Program-made: the position numbers and the translations under genes | Notes under the pieces: model-generated | Database searches by the model: none | What the model was told of the DNA's origin: nothing | What the model saw: the letters and a program-made list of their open reading frames with translations, nothing else | Shown here: in pieces, positions 53,369 through 64,000 of the stretch | Layout: each line of letters starts with the position of its first letter | How positions within the stretch are numbered: position 1 is the first letter of the stretch | Assembly (NCBI GenBank): GCA_014898425.1 | Contig: RCSZ01000027.1 | Location: 124,001 to 188,000 of the forward strand | Direction: 5' to 3' | From: Botryotinia globosa | Taxonomy: Eukaryota; Ascomycota; Leotiomycetes; Helotiales; Sclerotiniaceae | Length of the DNA stretch: 64,000 nucleotides

Positions 53369-53944
53369 CTAATAACTTTCTAAAGTTATTAGATTATATT
53401 TGTTTAATTAATATTTTTTTTATCTATATAACTATTTATTTTTCTAAATTCTTTTAATTTGTTTTATAATTTTAATTTTTATGATATTATTATTGATCAA
53501 ATCCTTGAAGGTTTGATATAGTTTTGATTTGATTATTGTATTAATTGAATTAGATTCTTTATTAATCTACTTGATTTTTATAATCTTTTGATTTTTATAT
53601 ATCTTTTAAATTATTATTGTATTAATTATTAACTTTTTATTATGAATAGTTTAGAGTTTTGTAAGATATTAATAAAGTGATTTAGAATCGATATATATGA
53701 TTAATAGAATGTTATAATTTAGGAAAATCTTATTAATTATATATTTGATTATTATATTAATATTGAAATCTAAGATTATATTATAGAGTTTTAATATCAA
53801 TATATCTTTGATAATTCTGTTTTATTTAATAAATAATTAATAGATAATATTAACTTTATCATATTTATCTATTAAAATAATAATATATTGAATTTGAGAG
53901 AACAAATTTTTATTATTAATAGAAAATATGTTAATAAATATAAT

Positions 53945-54108
53945 TGTTAGTATCATCATGAGGAATGATAAAGATAATATAATACTATAATTTACATTAT
54001 TATAATATTACTTGAGGTTTTAAACACTAGAGTTATGAAATGTTTATATTTGTAGTACTAAAGTATTAGTATAAATGTTAATATAAATATATAATCTTTA
54101 TTCTGATA
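53945..54108 (-). repeat. Copia element Y 3' LTR
   Basis: 164 bp starting TGTTAGTATCATCATGAGGA. It aligns along its length to 61244-61408, ends TTCTGATA where the other copy keeps TCCCGACA, and is preceded by ATAAT. Confidence 0.87.
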
Positions 54109-56299
54109 TTAATAATTCTTTAAAGTTATTAAATTATATTCTTTTAATTAATATCTTTTTTATTTATATAATTGTTTATCCTTTTAATCTCTTTCGATTT
54201 ATTTTATAATCTTAATCCTTATATTATTATTATTAATTAAATCCTATAAAACTTAATATAATTTAGATTTAGTTATTATATTAACTAAATTAAATTCTTT
54301 ATCAATCTATTTAATCTTTATAATCTCTTGTTTTTTATATACCTCTCAAATAATTATTATATTAATTATAAATTTCTTTTTATGAATAATTTCAAGTTTT
54401 ATAAGATAATTATAAAATAATTTGAAATTAATATATATAATTAATAAAATCTTAAAATTTGAAAAGATTTAATTTATTATATCTTTAATTATTATATTAA
54501 TATCAAAATCTAAAATCATATTATAGAATTCTGATATTAATATATTTTTAATAATTTTTTTGTATTTGATAAATAACCAATAGATGATATTAACTTTGTT
54601 TTATTTATTTATTAAAAAAATAATATATTCAATCTAAAAAAACAAATCTTTATTATTAATAAAAAATATATCAATAAATATAATCAATTTGAAAGAATTT
54701 ATATCAAATAGAATAAATTATAATTCTCTTTCCAAATTATTGATTTATTATTGAATATATTTATTAAAAAAATTGATATCCTCTTTCTTTAGATTAATAA
54801 TTTATATAAAATAAAATAAATTAAAAACTGTCTTTGATTAATATATAATTATAATATATACTTCTCGAATATATTATACAATATATTAATCCTTTATTAT
54901 TACTAACTTTCTTAGCTTACTATACATATCTTACATATTAAATGATTCTGATTTAATTAGATAAAGATTTTTGTAATTTTTTTTTAATTAAAATAAATTG
55001 TATCATTATATTATTGAATAATTAGATTATTATTAAACTTAAATAATATATCTGATATAAATATTTTATACTCTTTTATTATAAAATTTATATTTTCAAA
55101 TTCAATTTACTTACAATCTATAAATACTTTATTAATTATAATAAATATATTGTCTATTTATAATTCAATAATATCGAATATTATATTATCCTTAATTATA
55201 TATAGAAAATATAAATTGTGAATTGATTATATTATTTTAAAAGCATTGATATAATATTTATAATAAATACTAAACTAATAATTATTTGCTTCTAGAATAC
55301 CATATAATAATTATATTACTTATAGAATAAAACCTTTTAGAATATCCATTTCTAATAAAGACTACATATAGAATTTTTGAACTAAATTCAATATCGACTA
55401 TATATATACTTATATAATATTACAAATACTTATGATTATCTCATTTCTAAGAAGTATAATTATTATTACTAGTATAATATATTAGCTAATATATTATATT
55501 ATAAGTAATTATATCAAAACAATATCTTTTCCTTAATATTTTTATACTTATATTATTAATCAAAGTTTCAGAAATATTTTATTAATTCCCTCGTTTTTAA
55601 TTTTATTAATAAAATATAAATTGAAAATTCTAATATTTATAAATATATTTTCAAGTTTTATAAATTGAAAAACATTATTTTTTATTAATCTATTGATTTC
55701 TTTTTATTTTAATTCGATAAAGATTATTGATATTTATATATCAATAGATATTATATAATATTCAATATATTCATTATTATTTGGGAAATATATTATTAGA
55801 TTAAATAGTATTATAGATTCTGAAATATATATATTATTGGAGAAATAGATTCGAAATATAGGAATTATTATTCAAAAAAACAAATATTTTTAATACTATA
55901 GATTCTTTATATTTATAATAATCATTTCAAAGTTTTTACTGCAAATAATAATTGGAATAAAAAGGAATCTAATTTTGCTAGATTTTGACAAAGTTATTTC
56001 GCCTATATATTTCAGTATAATTAAATACACCGATTCAACAAATTATTTGTTTTGAAATTGATTTTAAAATTGATCTTGATTCTTTTTATATATATTTTGA
56101 TTTGAATAATATAGAATTCTATTAGATTATTTATCAATTATATATTACAAATCTTATCCTTTATTTTTAATAAATAATATAGATTTATTCATTTTTTATA
56201 TTCTCTTTATACCTAGATTTTCAAATTGATAGATAAATTGTATAAAACTATTATAAATAATCTATTATATTAATTCAAAACATTAGAAATTTGTTTTAT

Positions 56300-56809
56300 A
56301 ACTTATAATTTATAAATTTCAATTATTGCTTTTTTGATTATTATTTATTATTATAAAACTATTGATACAAATAAATCAAATTCGGATATTTATAGATATA
56401 CTCCAAAAACTAGAAATATTAAAACTAATTTGTTTGATTCTATAATATTATTTATTATTTTTATAGCTATTTGTAATATTATCTTTTTTATTATTGAATT
56501 TTTTAGTTTATTTGTAATAATAGTATATGCTCTTTTGATAATTATATAATAATATTTAATTATATTAATTAACTAATAAGTTTCTATTGAAATACTTTTT
56601 ATCTTTATAAATATAATCGCTGTATATTATATAAATTCCTTATTAATGAAATTCTTTTCGATATTATATATAATTTAATTTGAAGAACTGATATAGATAT
56701 TTATTTAATATTTTCGAAATATATTGAAAATATATTTCATAATGATATTATTCAATTATTATATTATTTGAAATCGTATACTTTTATTAATAATATATAG
56801 AATGGGGTT
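56300..56809 (-). pseudogene. Copia integrase relic of element Y
   Basis: On the - strand from 56809: NPILYIINKSIRFQII, then IIYNIEKNFINKEF, then IKIKSISIET, and further down QISFNISSFWSISINIRI. These match fungal copia integrase: N-P-V-L-H-V-V-D-E-A-T-R-F-Q, I-x-H-D-x-G-K-N-F-x-S-K-E-F, V-K-S-V-P-V-E-A-H and G-L-V-P-T-L-L-V-F-G. The second catalytic Asp reads Asn and the Glu region is broken by stops. A short + strand open frame here (56334-56549) is antisense and not a gene. Confidence 0.9.
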
Positions 56810-57163
56810 AGTATTAATATATATTATATTTATTATAATTAAATGATTGAAATCAATATTGTTTTATAAATTGAATTTAAATCGATTTAGTCATTTTCTA
56901 TATTATTAATTGTATTAATAGAATTTGATAAATTTATTAATTTCGATTTATGAAATATCATTATAGTTAGTTTATTATAATATTTATAAGAGTTTATAAG
57001 TAGAAGGATAGTCGAAGTAATAATATAGATATTATAATTTTATAATAGTGAGATAGTATTTGTTGTTATTAATAATTTATTATATAAATTATTATATATT
57101 TATATATCAAAAAAGCATTATATATTTATTTCAATAAATATATAAATAGTTTACTTCTATATT

Positions 57164-57400
57164 TTATATAATAATTATATTAATAATATTATTATAATAT
57201 ATATTAAATCTATCTATATCTTTTAATAATATTAGAAATAATATCTTTATACTTATAATATAAAATTCAATAGTTTTTAATAATAGTTTGAATTGAGTTG
57301 ATTTGATTGATTTAGTTTTTCTGATTCCAAATATTATATTTATAATTTCTATTCGATCTATATTCAATAGAATATTTTCGATAATCATTTTGAATATCAT
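57164..57400 (-). pseudogene. Copia pol segment (protease / pre-integrase region) of element Y
   Basis: A 78-codon open stretch on -, beginning MIFKMIIENILLNID. It includes INIIFGIRKTKSIKSTQFK and LLKTIEFYIISIKILFLILLKDIDRFNIYYN. This fits the fungal copia region before GAG-pre-integrase (F-G-x-x-K-T-x-S-x-x-S-x-Q-F, T-V-E-F, P-F-L-x-C-L-x-D-M-D-R-L-G). It survived as an open frame because it is poor in Gln and Trp codons. It is a fragment of a dead polyprotein, not a separate gene. Confidence 0.8.
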
Positions 57401-58559
57401 ATATTGTTTATAATCTATTATAGATTATTATATTACAGCTATATCAACAATAATTCCTTGAAATTCTTTTATATTATATTTGTTAATATATATTATATTC
57501 TATATCTTATATATTAAAATATATATAAAGGATTTATTAAATAAATAAATTATAATCTTTCTATTTCAACAAACCCATTTTGGGTGAGAAAATTTGAATA
57601 TAAATTTTATTTGAATAAATTCTGAAATTCGAATTGTATAAAATAGATTGCGATTTTATTATTTATATTAGAATTGAAATCTTTAATAAATCCTTTATAT
57701 TCGATAAGAAACTATTCAAAGCTTTTATTGAAATTATGAATAATATTTTGAAACTACTTTTTATATTTGTATTATAATTTATCCTATTTTTTTAATATAT
57801 TATATTAATTATTAATCTTTTTTTTTATAAATAAAACATTTGATTATTATTTAGGGCTTGAATAAATATTGTTTATTATATTCAATACTTTTATTATATT
57901 TATTTCAACTATATTAATATTTATAATTGATATAGAATATTGTTATTCTATTAAAATGAATTTGTTTTTATATTATAATAGCTAACTAAAGTTCTTCAAA
58001 AAGATTTGATATATTTCTTATAGAATAAAAGTATATTAGAAAGTATACTTATACAAATATATATATATTAATAATCTTCTAATAAAATAATTTATTTATT
58101 CTCATTATTCAACTAAATCCTTTATATAAATAACAAAATTATATTATTATTAATTATAGATAATAAGATATCAACTTCATATTATTCTTTGATTTGTTAT
58201 TATATTTTTCAATATAATACTTTTCTATTATTATATAAAATTGCATTTGTATTTTAATCTTTTAAATATTATTTTTATTAACCAATAGATTTTTTATATT
58301 GTATTTAGTATATTTCTAAGATTTATATAATAAAAATCGAGTGTAATTTTAATAAATATAATGAAAAATGTTTTGGATAATAAATCTTTTAATAAATTAA
58401 TATATTAACAGTTGTTAAGAAAAATAGAGTATTTATAAGTGAAATTATTATTTTGTTTATTGTATTTGTTGGTTTTTTTATAAAGTTTTGTAAGATTTTT
58501 TAATAGTTGATTAATATTAATGGTTTTTTGTAATTAAACTTTTGAAATGTTATAATTAT

Positions 58560-58750
58560 ATTATAAATCATTATCATTTTTTCTTTATATATTATTTCCT
58601 TCTTTGCTTTTTTTGTATTTATTATAATTTTTTTATAGAAAATTTTTATTTTTATTTTTATTATCTTTATTTCCTCTTTTATTTTTAATAAAATTATTAT
58701 TATTATTAAATAGGTTTCTGTATAATTATTTGATTTTTTGTATAGAGATT
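58560..58750 (-). pseudogene. Asn-rich Gag-like relic of element Y
   Basis: On - the sequence is rich in AAT/AAA/GAA codons (Asn, Lys, Glu) and interrupted by stops. Its place and composition correspond to the Asn-rich Gag tail at 47333-47598. No zinc knuckle is visible. Confidence 0.5.
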
Positions 58751-58923
58751 ATATTATCTCTGATATAATATTATTTTTATAATAATAATAGGGATTATAG
58801 TGATAATGAATTGATATTTTAAAAAGATAATTTAAATTATTTTTAGTTAGAATTGAATTATTAATTAAATAATTCTTTTTATAAATCAAAATTAAATCAA
58901 ATAAATTGAGTAGATATGGATTT

Positions 58924-59065
58924 TATTAGAATATATATATAGTAATAAGCTATCAGGACTTCAATCCCTGATACTATGCCTTTTAGTCAGATTGCGTGTA
59001 TAGCATAATGGTAAAGCTTACAACTTCTATTTAATTCTATATGAATTGATTTCATGCATATAATA
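58924..59065 (+). repeat. TRIM copy 1, 5' LTR
   Basis: 142 bp. It starts TATTAGAATATATATATAG (ancestral TGTTAG), has TCAATCCCTGATACTATGCC in the middle and ends ATGCATATAATA for ancestral ATGCACATGACA. Confidence 0.82.
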
Positions 59066-59066
59066 G

Positions 59067-59079
59067 AGTATCAGGGATT
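59067..59079 (+). promoter_or_regulatory. Putative self-priming primer-binding site
   Basis: AGTATCAGGGATT begins two bases after the LTR end and is complementary over 13 of 13 positions to 58963-58975. In copy 2 the same pair (60140-60152 against 60245-60257) matches at 12 of 13, the mismatch being a G-to-A change. I found no better tRNA-type site. Confidence 0.65.
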
Positions 59080-59342
59080 AAGAAGTGAATACTATTCTGG
59101 GATCTCTGATTTAGGCTTGCTTGATTAGGAATACAATAGATATTCTTAATAAGAAGTAAGTTAGAGGCAAGAATGTATCTGCCTAATAATTAGATATTCT
59201 AAATTTATTAATAATTGATTATTAATAGTGAGGGTATAACTAATATAATTATTATATTATATATTATATGATTAATTATATAAATAAATATCTCCATAAT
59301 TATTAGCCTTTTCAGGATGAAAAGAATAAAAGAGAGAAGCTC

Positions 59343-59485
59343 TATTAGAATATATATATAATAATAAGTTATCAGAACTTCAATTTCTAATATTATACCT
59401 TTTATAATCAGATTGTGTATGTAGCGTAGTAGTAAAGCTTACAACTTCTATTGGTTTCATACGAATTAGTTCCATGCACATGACA
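59343..59485 (+). repeat. TRIM copy 1, 3' LTR
   Basis: 143 bp, aligned to 58924-59065. It keeps the 3' end best (TTCCATGCACATGACA). The central AATCCCTGATACT here is mutated to AATTTCTAATATT. Confidence 0.82.
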
Positions 59486-59736
59486 TATATATTATTATAA
59501 AAATCTAAAATAATTTATATTAGTAATCGATCTAATTAACCCGAATCTTTAAATTTTGATTAATATATTATATTAGAAAAAATCAATTATTCATAAATAT
59601 TATCCTTTATTAATAAAAATAAGAATATCAATATCAAACGAAAACTATTAAAACCTAAAAATCTTAAATTCATTACTCTATTAAAAATCAATTCTATAGG
59701 CTCGATTATATATAAATTTTATAATCCAAAGAAATC
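59486..59736. other. Spacer between the two TRIM copies
   Basis: 251 bp of AT-rich sequence without recognised motif. It may be Gag or leader sequence of element Y, or part of an older arrangement. Confidence 0.5.
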
Positions 59737-60296
59737 TATTACATACATAAAACCAATTCATATAGAATCAAATAGAAATTGTAAACTTTATTACTACACC
59801 ACACACACAATCTGATCAAAAGACATAATATCAAGAATTGAAATCCTAACAGTTTATTACTATATATATATCCTAATAAAGCTCCCCTCTTTTATTCTTT
59901 TCATCCCAAAAAAGCTAATAATCATAAAGAATATTTATTTATATAATTAACCATATAATATATAATACACCAATTGTATTAATTATATCCTTACCATTAA
60001 TAATCAATTTTATTAATGAATTCAGAATATTCAATCATTAAGCAAATATATCCTCGCCTTTAACCCACTTCTTATTAGAAAAATCTATTTCTAATTAAAC
60101 AAGTCCAAATCAAAGATCTCAAAACTATATTCATTTTTTAATTCCTGATACTCTATTATATATATAAAATCAATTCGTATGGAACCAATAGAAGTTGTAA
60201 GCTTTATTACTATACTACACACGCAATCTGATTATAAAAGGCATAGTATCAGGGATTGAAGTTCTGACAGTTTACTACTATATATATATTCTAACA
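59737..60296 (-). mobile_element. TRIM (miniature LTR element), copy 2, inverted
   Basis: 560 bp on the - strand: 5' LTR 60154-60296 (143 bp, starting TGTTAGAATATATATATAG), interior 59879-60153, 3' LTR 59737-59878 (142 bp). The - strand purine tract before the 3' LTR is AAAAGAATAAAAGAGGGGAG (near 59881-59903). The self-complementary pair is kept at the same offset (40 nt) as in copy 1. No clear target duplication was found for either copy. Confidence 0.82.
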
Positions 60297-61243
60297 ATAT
60301 ATAGATTTTTGTTTACGATTTTTTATTATATACTTTTTAATCAAAATATAAAACCTTTTTTTGAAAATATTTTAATAATTTTTTATTCTATTTACTCTTT
60401 ATAATTTGATTAAATTATATCAACTAAAATTATATATATAAATCGAATTATATATATAATATACTTAATATTAAATAATTTATATAAATATAATTTATAT
60501 TTAAGTTTGTATAAAAGATATATATCAATTATTTGAAAATATTTTTATATACAATATTTGAATATTATAAAATAATCTAATTATAACTTCTAATCAAAAT
60601 ATATAGATTGTTGATATTTATATAATTTGAATTTACAGAAACTTCTGATTTCTTTTATATTTAGATTCTTTTTAATATCAAGGGAGTGATTTTTCTATTT
60701 TCTAATTAATTTATTAAATATATTGGTTGTAATGATTAATAATATATTTGATTTGATTGTATTTGTATTTCTATAGTTTTCTATTTGAAGGGATTACAGA
60801 AATTATAAATATAAAAGTTATTTTGTTATATTAATAGATAATAGATAAGTTTTTGAATAAATTGATATATATAATTTTATTAAAAATTAATAAAATTATA
60901 ATTGTATAGATTTTTGCTAAATTCAAATTGATATTATAAGTTTTTATTTTTTAAGTTATATTGTTTTGAAAAATAAAATGTAAATTAAGGTTGAGTTTAA
61001 GGATTATTACTATGTTATCGATTACTTTTGTTTTGATTAATATTAAATTATATTGTTTTAATATTTAATATATAAAAATTATTATTACATTATTAATAGT
61101 TTTTATTTATATAAAAGTAAATATTAATTATATTGTTTTAATATAAGAGTTTATATTTTTTTAAAGAAATATTAATCTTAGTTTAAAACTATATTGCTTT
61201 TGAAATAAGATATTAGACTTTTAATTTGTAATATCATTGATTA
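60297..61243. other. Presumed 5' interior of copia element Y
   Basis: By position between the TRIM pair and the 5' LTR this should be leader and Gag sequence of element Y. It is too mutated for me to recognise Gag motifs. It is G-retaining on the + strand from about 60700. Confidence 0.45.
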
Positions 61244-61408
61244 ATATTGATATTATTATAAGGAATGGTGAAAATAATATAGTATTATAGTTTACATTAT
61301 TATAATATTATTTGAGGTTCTAAAAGCTAGGGCTACGAAACGTTCATACTTGTAGTGTCGAGGCACTAGCGCAAGCGCTAGTGCGATCACATGATCCCTA
61401 TCCCGACA
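61244..61408 (-). repeat. Copia element Y 5' LTR (partly preserved)
   Basis: 165 bp. The right half keeps GC-rich sequence including CTAGCGCAAGCGCTAGTGCG (61365-61384), which contains an AGCGCAAGCGCT hairpin. It ends CCCTATCCCGACA and is followed by the ATAAT duplication. The same positions in the 3' LTRs of X and Y are almost all A/T. Confidence 0.87.
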
Positions 61409-61739
61409 ATAATAAATTTTAAAAAGTTTATATTAAATGAAACAAACAATAATTTACTTTTCAAATTATTAATTTGTTATTAAATTCATTTATTAAAAGA
61501 ATTAATATCTTTTTTCAAAATTAATAATTTGTATAGTATGAGATAAGTTGAAAGTTGTTCTTGATTAATATATAATTATAATATATATTTTTGAGTATAT
61601 TGTATGATATATTGATTTTTTATTATTATTGAGTTTCTTGACTTTTTATGTATATTATATTAAATAATTTTGATTTTATCAAATATAAGTTTTTATATTA
61701 TTTTTATTAATTGAAATGAATTATATTATTAAAAAGCTT

Positions 61740-64000
61740 TCAATTTCCAATCGGAATCAAATTCTTTATATTATATTAAATATAGGATAGAATATCAAGA
61801 CTTTGTAATCATCATCTATTTTATTTTTTTATAGAAACCCTTATTTAATCTAAATTAAATAAAAAAGTTATTCATTATAAATAAATATATAAAGAAATAT
61901 AATCTTATTTTAAAAGCTTTATCTCATTAGTAATTATTAAATCTATTATTTCGAAATCTTTATTACTATATTTTAATAATTTTTAGTATAATATTTAATA
62001 ACAAGTTTAATTAATTTAACTTTGATTTGATATTATTATTATATTAAAAAGTATTATATTCAAAATAATAGTATTAGTAATAATAATAATAGTATTGATT
62101 TTCGTTTAATAAATATATAAAAATAATATATTTCTATTTAATCGATTTTAAGAATATATTAAACTAAATAATTTTATTATTTTTTTAAAATTAGATTATT
62201 TTCTTTTAAAATAACTTTATTATATCGAAATTAAAAAACTTAATATATTATATATTAATAATATCTATTTTTTTTTAAATATTTAAAAGCTATAATAAAT
62301 ACTTTTAAAATTTAATTATTAATTTCTTTTTAAAATTCATACATTTTTATTATAACTTTTAATATCTTAATATTGAAAAACTTTATATATATTTTTTAGA
62401 ATATATAAAAATTTCTCAAAATAAATTGATTTTCTTTTTGAATAAAATATAAAAAATAAATAAATTTACTATATTTTTTAAAACTAAATATATTCAAATA
62501 ATAAATTTTGATTTAGAATAATTGTTGATTAAATAGAAGTATTTTAATATTGTAAATTTAAAATCTACATTTCATAATTTTTTAAAATATATATTAAACT
62601 CAGGATTATTAAAATAAATATTGAATTATTCCTTCTTTATAATAAATACAAATATAATTTCGAAATAATATATCTTTATTGAAAAACACAAAAAATATAA
62701 AGAAAAGATTTTCTTAAAAAAACCTATTAAATTTTGTTATATTTGAAATAGAAAATCTTTTCACAATTCTTTTGTATTTATTGAATTATTATTTATTCAA
62801 ATTAAAAAAACTTTATTATCAATATTAGGAAAAGAAATCTAATATAACTTTATTAAAACTATTAATATTAATATTATTGAGAATAAATTTATTATATTAA
62901 ATATAATTAATAAAAGGAATTAAATTATAGATATTTTTAATAATTTGAATCTTTTAAAATTTTAAGATTTTATAAAGCGAGTTTAATTATAAAAAGAAAA
63001 AATTATAAGTATTTTTAAAACAATTAAGAATAAAAGCTTTTGAAAAAACTTTATCTTTTTTGAAAAGACTTTTAAAAGAAATATATTGATATATTTACAT
63101 TTTCTTTTCAATTAAAATATTCAATAAATTTTTTTAAAGAACTCAAATTCTATTAACATTTTTTTAATTTTAGAATTGAATTTATTTATATCTCTTTTCG
63201 TTATATTTTGATATATATATATATATAAGATTTTAAAACTTTGATATTATTTAAATTAAATTTATTATATAATAATTTGAAGAATAGACTTATCATAATT
63301 TATTATAATATTTTTTTAAATATATATTATACTTTTTATTGTATTCAATTATAAAATCATAAATATATTTCTGTTTTTTTATAAATATTGATATTCTTTT
63401 TAATAAAATATTTATTTAATTTTTTAATTCTTTTATTTTAAAAATAATTATAAAACTTATAAATTCTAATGAATGAATTTCATTAATTCAAATTAAATCT
63501 TTTAATATTATTAAATTTTATAGTTTTTATATTAATATAAAATTGATTTAATATCAAATAATCTTTTTGAATATATTGAAAATAGTTAATTTAAATTTTA
63601 TAATACATATTTATATACTTTATATAATTCATTCCATCAAGTTATTTTTTTTAAATTTTAATATTTTGAATTATTTTATTATATATATAAATTTTATAAT
63701 GACTTAAATTTATTTTAGAGTTTTTTAAATTTAATATTTTTATAATAAAATTTTTATTCGAATAATTCAAACTTTTGTACTTTAAATTTAAATTATTTAT
63801 ATTTGTATTATTAAATCCTTTCAAAGAAAAATTTATTTATTTATTTGATTTATTTTAAAATCTTTATTATTATTATTATTATTAATCTTTATATAATTAT
63901 AATTTGTATTATATTTCAAATAAAAAGTATTTTCAATTTATTTAGTATTTGTTTTTATATTTAAATCTATACTTAAATATTTACAATCCTTTTAAAAGAT
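61740..64000. other. AT-rich DNA, mostly unrecognised
   Basis: No gene or LTR recognised. Apart from the shared repeat at 62690-63115 and a short TA array near 63213-63230, I see only decayed AT-rich sequence. The missing 5' part of copia element X could lie here but cannot be read. Confidence 0.45.
62690..63115 (+). repeat. Dispersed repeat E, copy 2
   Basis: Same-direction match to 10820-11330, with shared words in order over about 430 bp, including TTATATTAAATRTAATKAATAA and AATAAAAGCTTTTSAAAAAA. Ends are undefined. Confidence 0.55.

Larger units (their letters stand above)
58924..59485 (+). mobile_element. TRIM (miniature LTR element), copy 1
   Basis: 562 bp: LTR 58924-59065, interior 59066-59342 (277 bp), LTR 59343-59485. 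LTR consensus ends are TGTTAG and TGACA. A purine tract (59315-59340, AAAAGAATAAAAGAGAGAAG) lies just before the second LTR, as a polypurine tract should. Bases 59067-59079 (AGTATCAGGGATT) just inside the first LTR are the exact complement of 58963-58975 (AATCCCTGATACT), 40 nt into the same LTR and about 25-30 nt after an (AT)n TATA-like run. This fits self-primed reverse transcription as in Tf1. It encodes nothing and would depend on another element. Confidence 0.82.
53945..61408 (-). mobile_element. Copia element Y, inserted into X
   Basis: 7,464 bp including the TRIM pair (about 6.1 kb without it). LTRs at 53945-54108 and 61244-61408 are flanked by a perfect 5-bp duplication ATAAT (53940-53944 and 61409-61413). 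Coding strand is -: an Asn-rich Gag-like stretch near 58.6-58.75 kb, a protease or pre-integrase segment at 57164-57400, an integrase relic at 56.3-56.85 kb, and the pol 3' end to 54.1 kb. Internal sequence is homologous to the copia element at 42750-48574, but the LTRs are unrelated, so it is a sister family. Confidence 0.88.
53206..61735 (-). mobile_element. Copia element X, truncated and split by element Y
   Basis: Two parts: 53206-53944 (3' LTR plus about 575 bp of the pol 3' end) and 61409 to about 61735. The second part continues exactly where the first stops. X position 739 resumes at 61409, and both parts align without gap to 53945-55020 of element Y. Beyond 61735 the alignment to Y ends, so the 5' part of X is missing or replaced. 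X is therefore older than Y. Confidence 0.82.

Noticed and set aside
56334..56549. 71-codon + strand frame
   Set aside because: Antisense to the copia integrase relic of element Y.
58995..59068. tRNA or tRNA-derived SINE (TAGCGTAGTAGTAAAGC resembles an A box; TGTGTATG can pair with CATGCACA)
   Set aside because: No acceptable anticodon arm or B box, and the segment lies wholly inside a direct repeat with LTR-type ends, a purine tract and a priming site, which a TRIM explains better.
61340..61406. Surviving gene fragment because of high GC
   Set aside because: It aligns to the ends of two other LTR copies (53206-53368 and 53945-54108) and is followed by the target duplication, so it is an LTR end.

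Overview
The window looks like a gene-free block of AT-rich heterochromatin from a filamentous ascomycete (Pezizomycotina-type) genome. By eye the G+C is well under 20%. I see no intact protein-coding gene, rRNA, tRNA or CRISPR array. The open frames are simple-repeat translations, chance frames in AT-rich DNA, or pieces antisense to or inside dead transposons. The damage is C-to-T and G-to-A transition throughout and falls in duplicated sequence. This is what repeat-induced point mutation (RIP) leaves in AT-isochores or in centromeric and pericentromeric DNA. No species can be named from the sequence.

Layout. 1-2.8 kb: a purine-rich tract, a 9-bp tandem array, a long ATT array and a GC-rich palindrome. 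2.8-15.5 kb: six copies, or more, of one 0.77-0.95 kb TA-flanked inverted-repeat (MITE-like) element, called family M here, with unrecognised AT-rich DNA between. 16.65-17.73 kb: a ~1.1 kb unit (D1) carrying a 9-bp array, a GC-rich patch and a 127-bp palindromic MITE. 20.3-27.8 kb: a Tad1-like LINE on the + strand (with an extra copy of its 5' end in front) interrupted by a ~0.85 kb insert. 29.98-39.22 kb: an inverted second copy of the D unit, split by a 7.77 kb Ty3/gypsy retrotransposon. 41.16-53.2 kb: a second LINE copy on the - strand, split by a 5.8 kb Ty1/copia retrotransposon. 53.2-61.7 kb: a copia element (X) split by another copia element (Y), which holds two small LTR elements (TRIMs) facing each other. 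62-64 kb: unrecognised AT-rich DNA sharing a ~0.45 kb repeat with 10.8-11.3 kb.

Together these form a record of nested insertions. Several are supported by equal-length LTRs, 5-bp target duplications and an uninterrupted paralogous copy. The polymerase genes are dead. Reverse transcriptase and integrase motifs can still be read, but many catalytic Asp/Glu codons have become Asn/Lys and many Gln and Trp codons have become stops. Two neighbouring copies of one copia 3' end (53.2-54.7 kb) were mutated on opposite strands, which suggests strand-coherent RIP. The most unusual item is the TRIM family at 58.9-60.3 kb. A 13-nt segment about 40 nt into its LTR is the exact complement of the bases just inside the LTR, the arrangement expected for Tf1-style self-priming.
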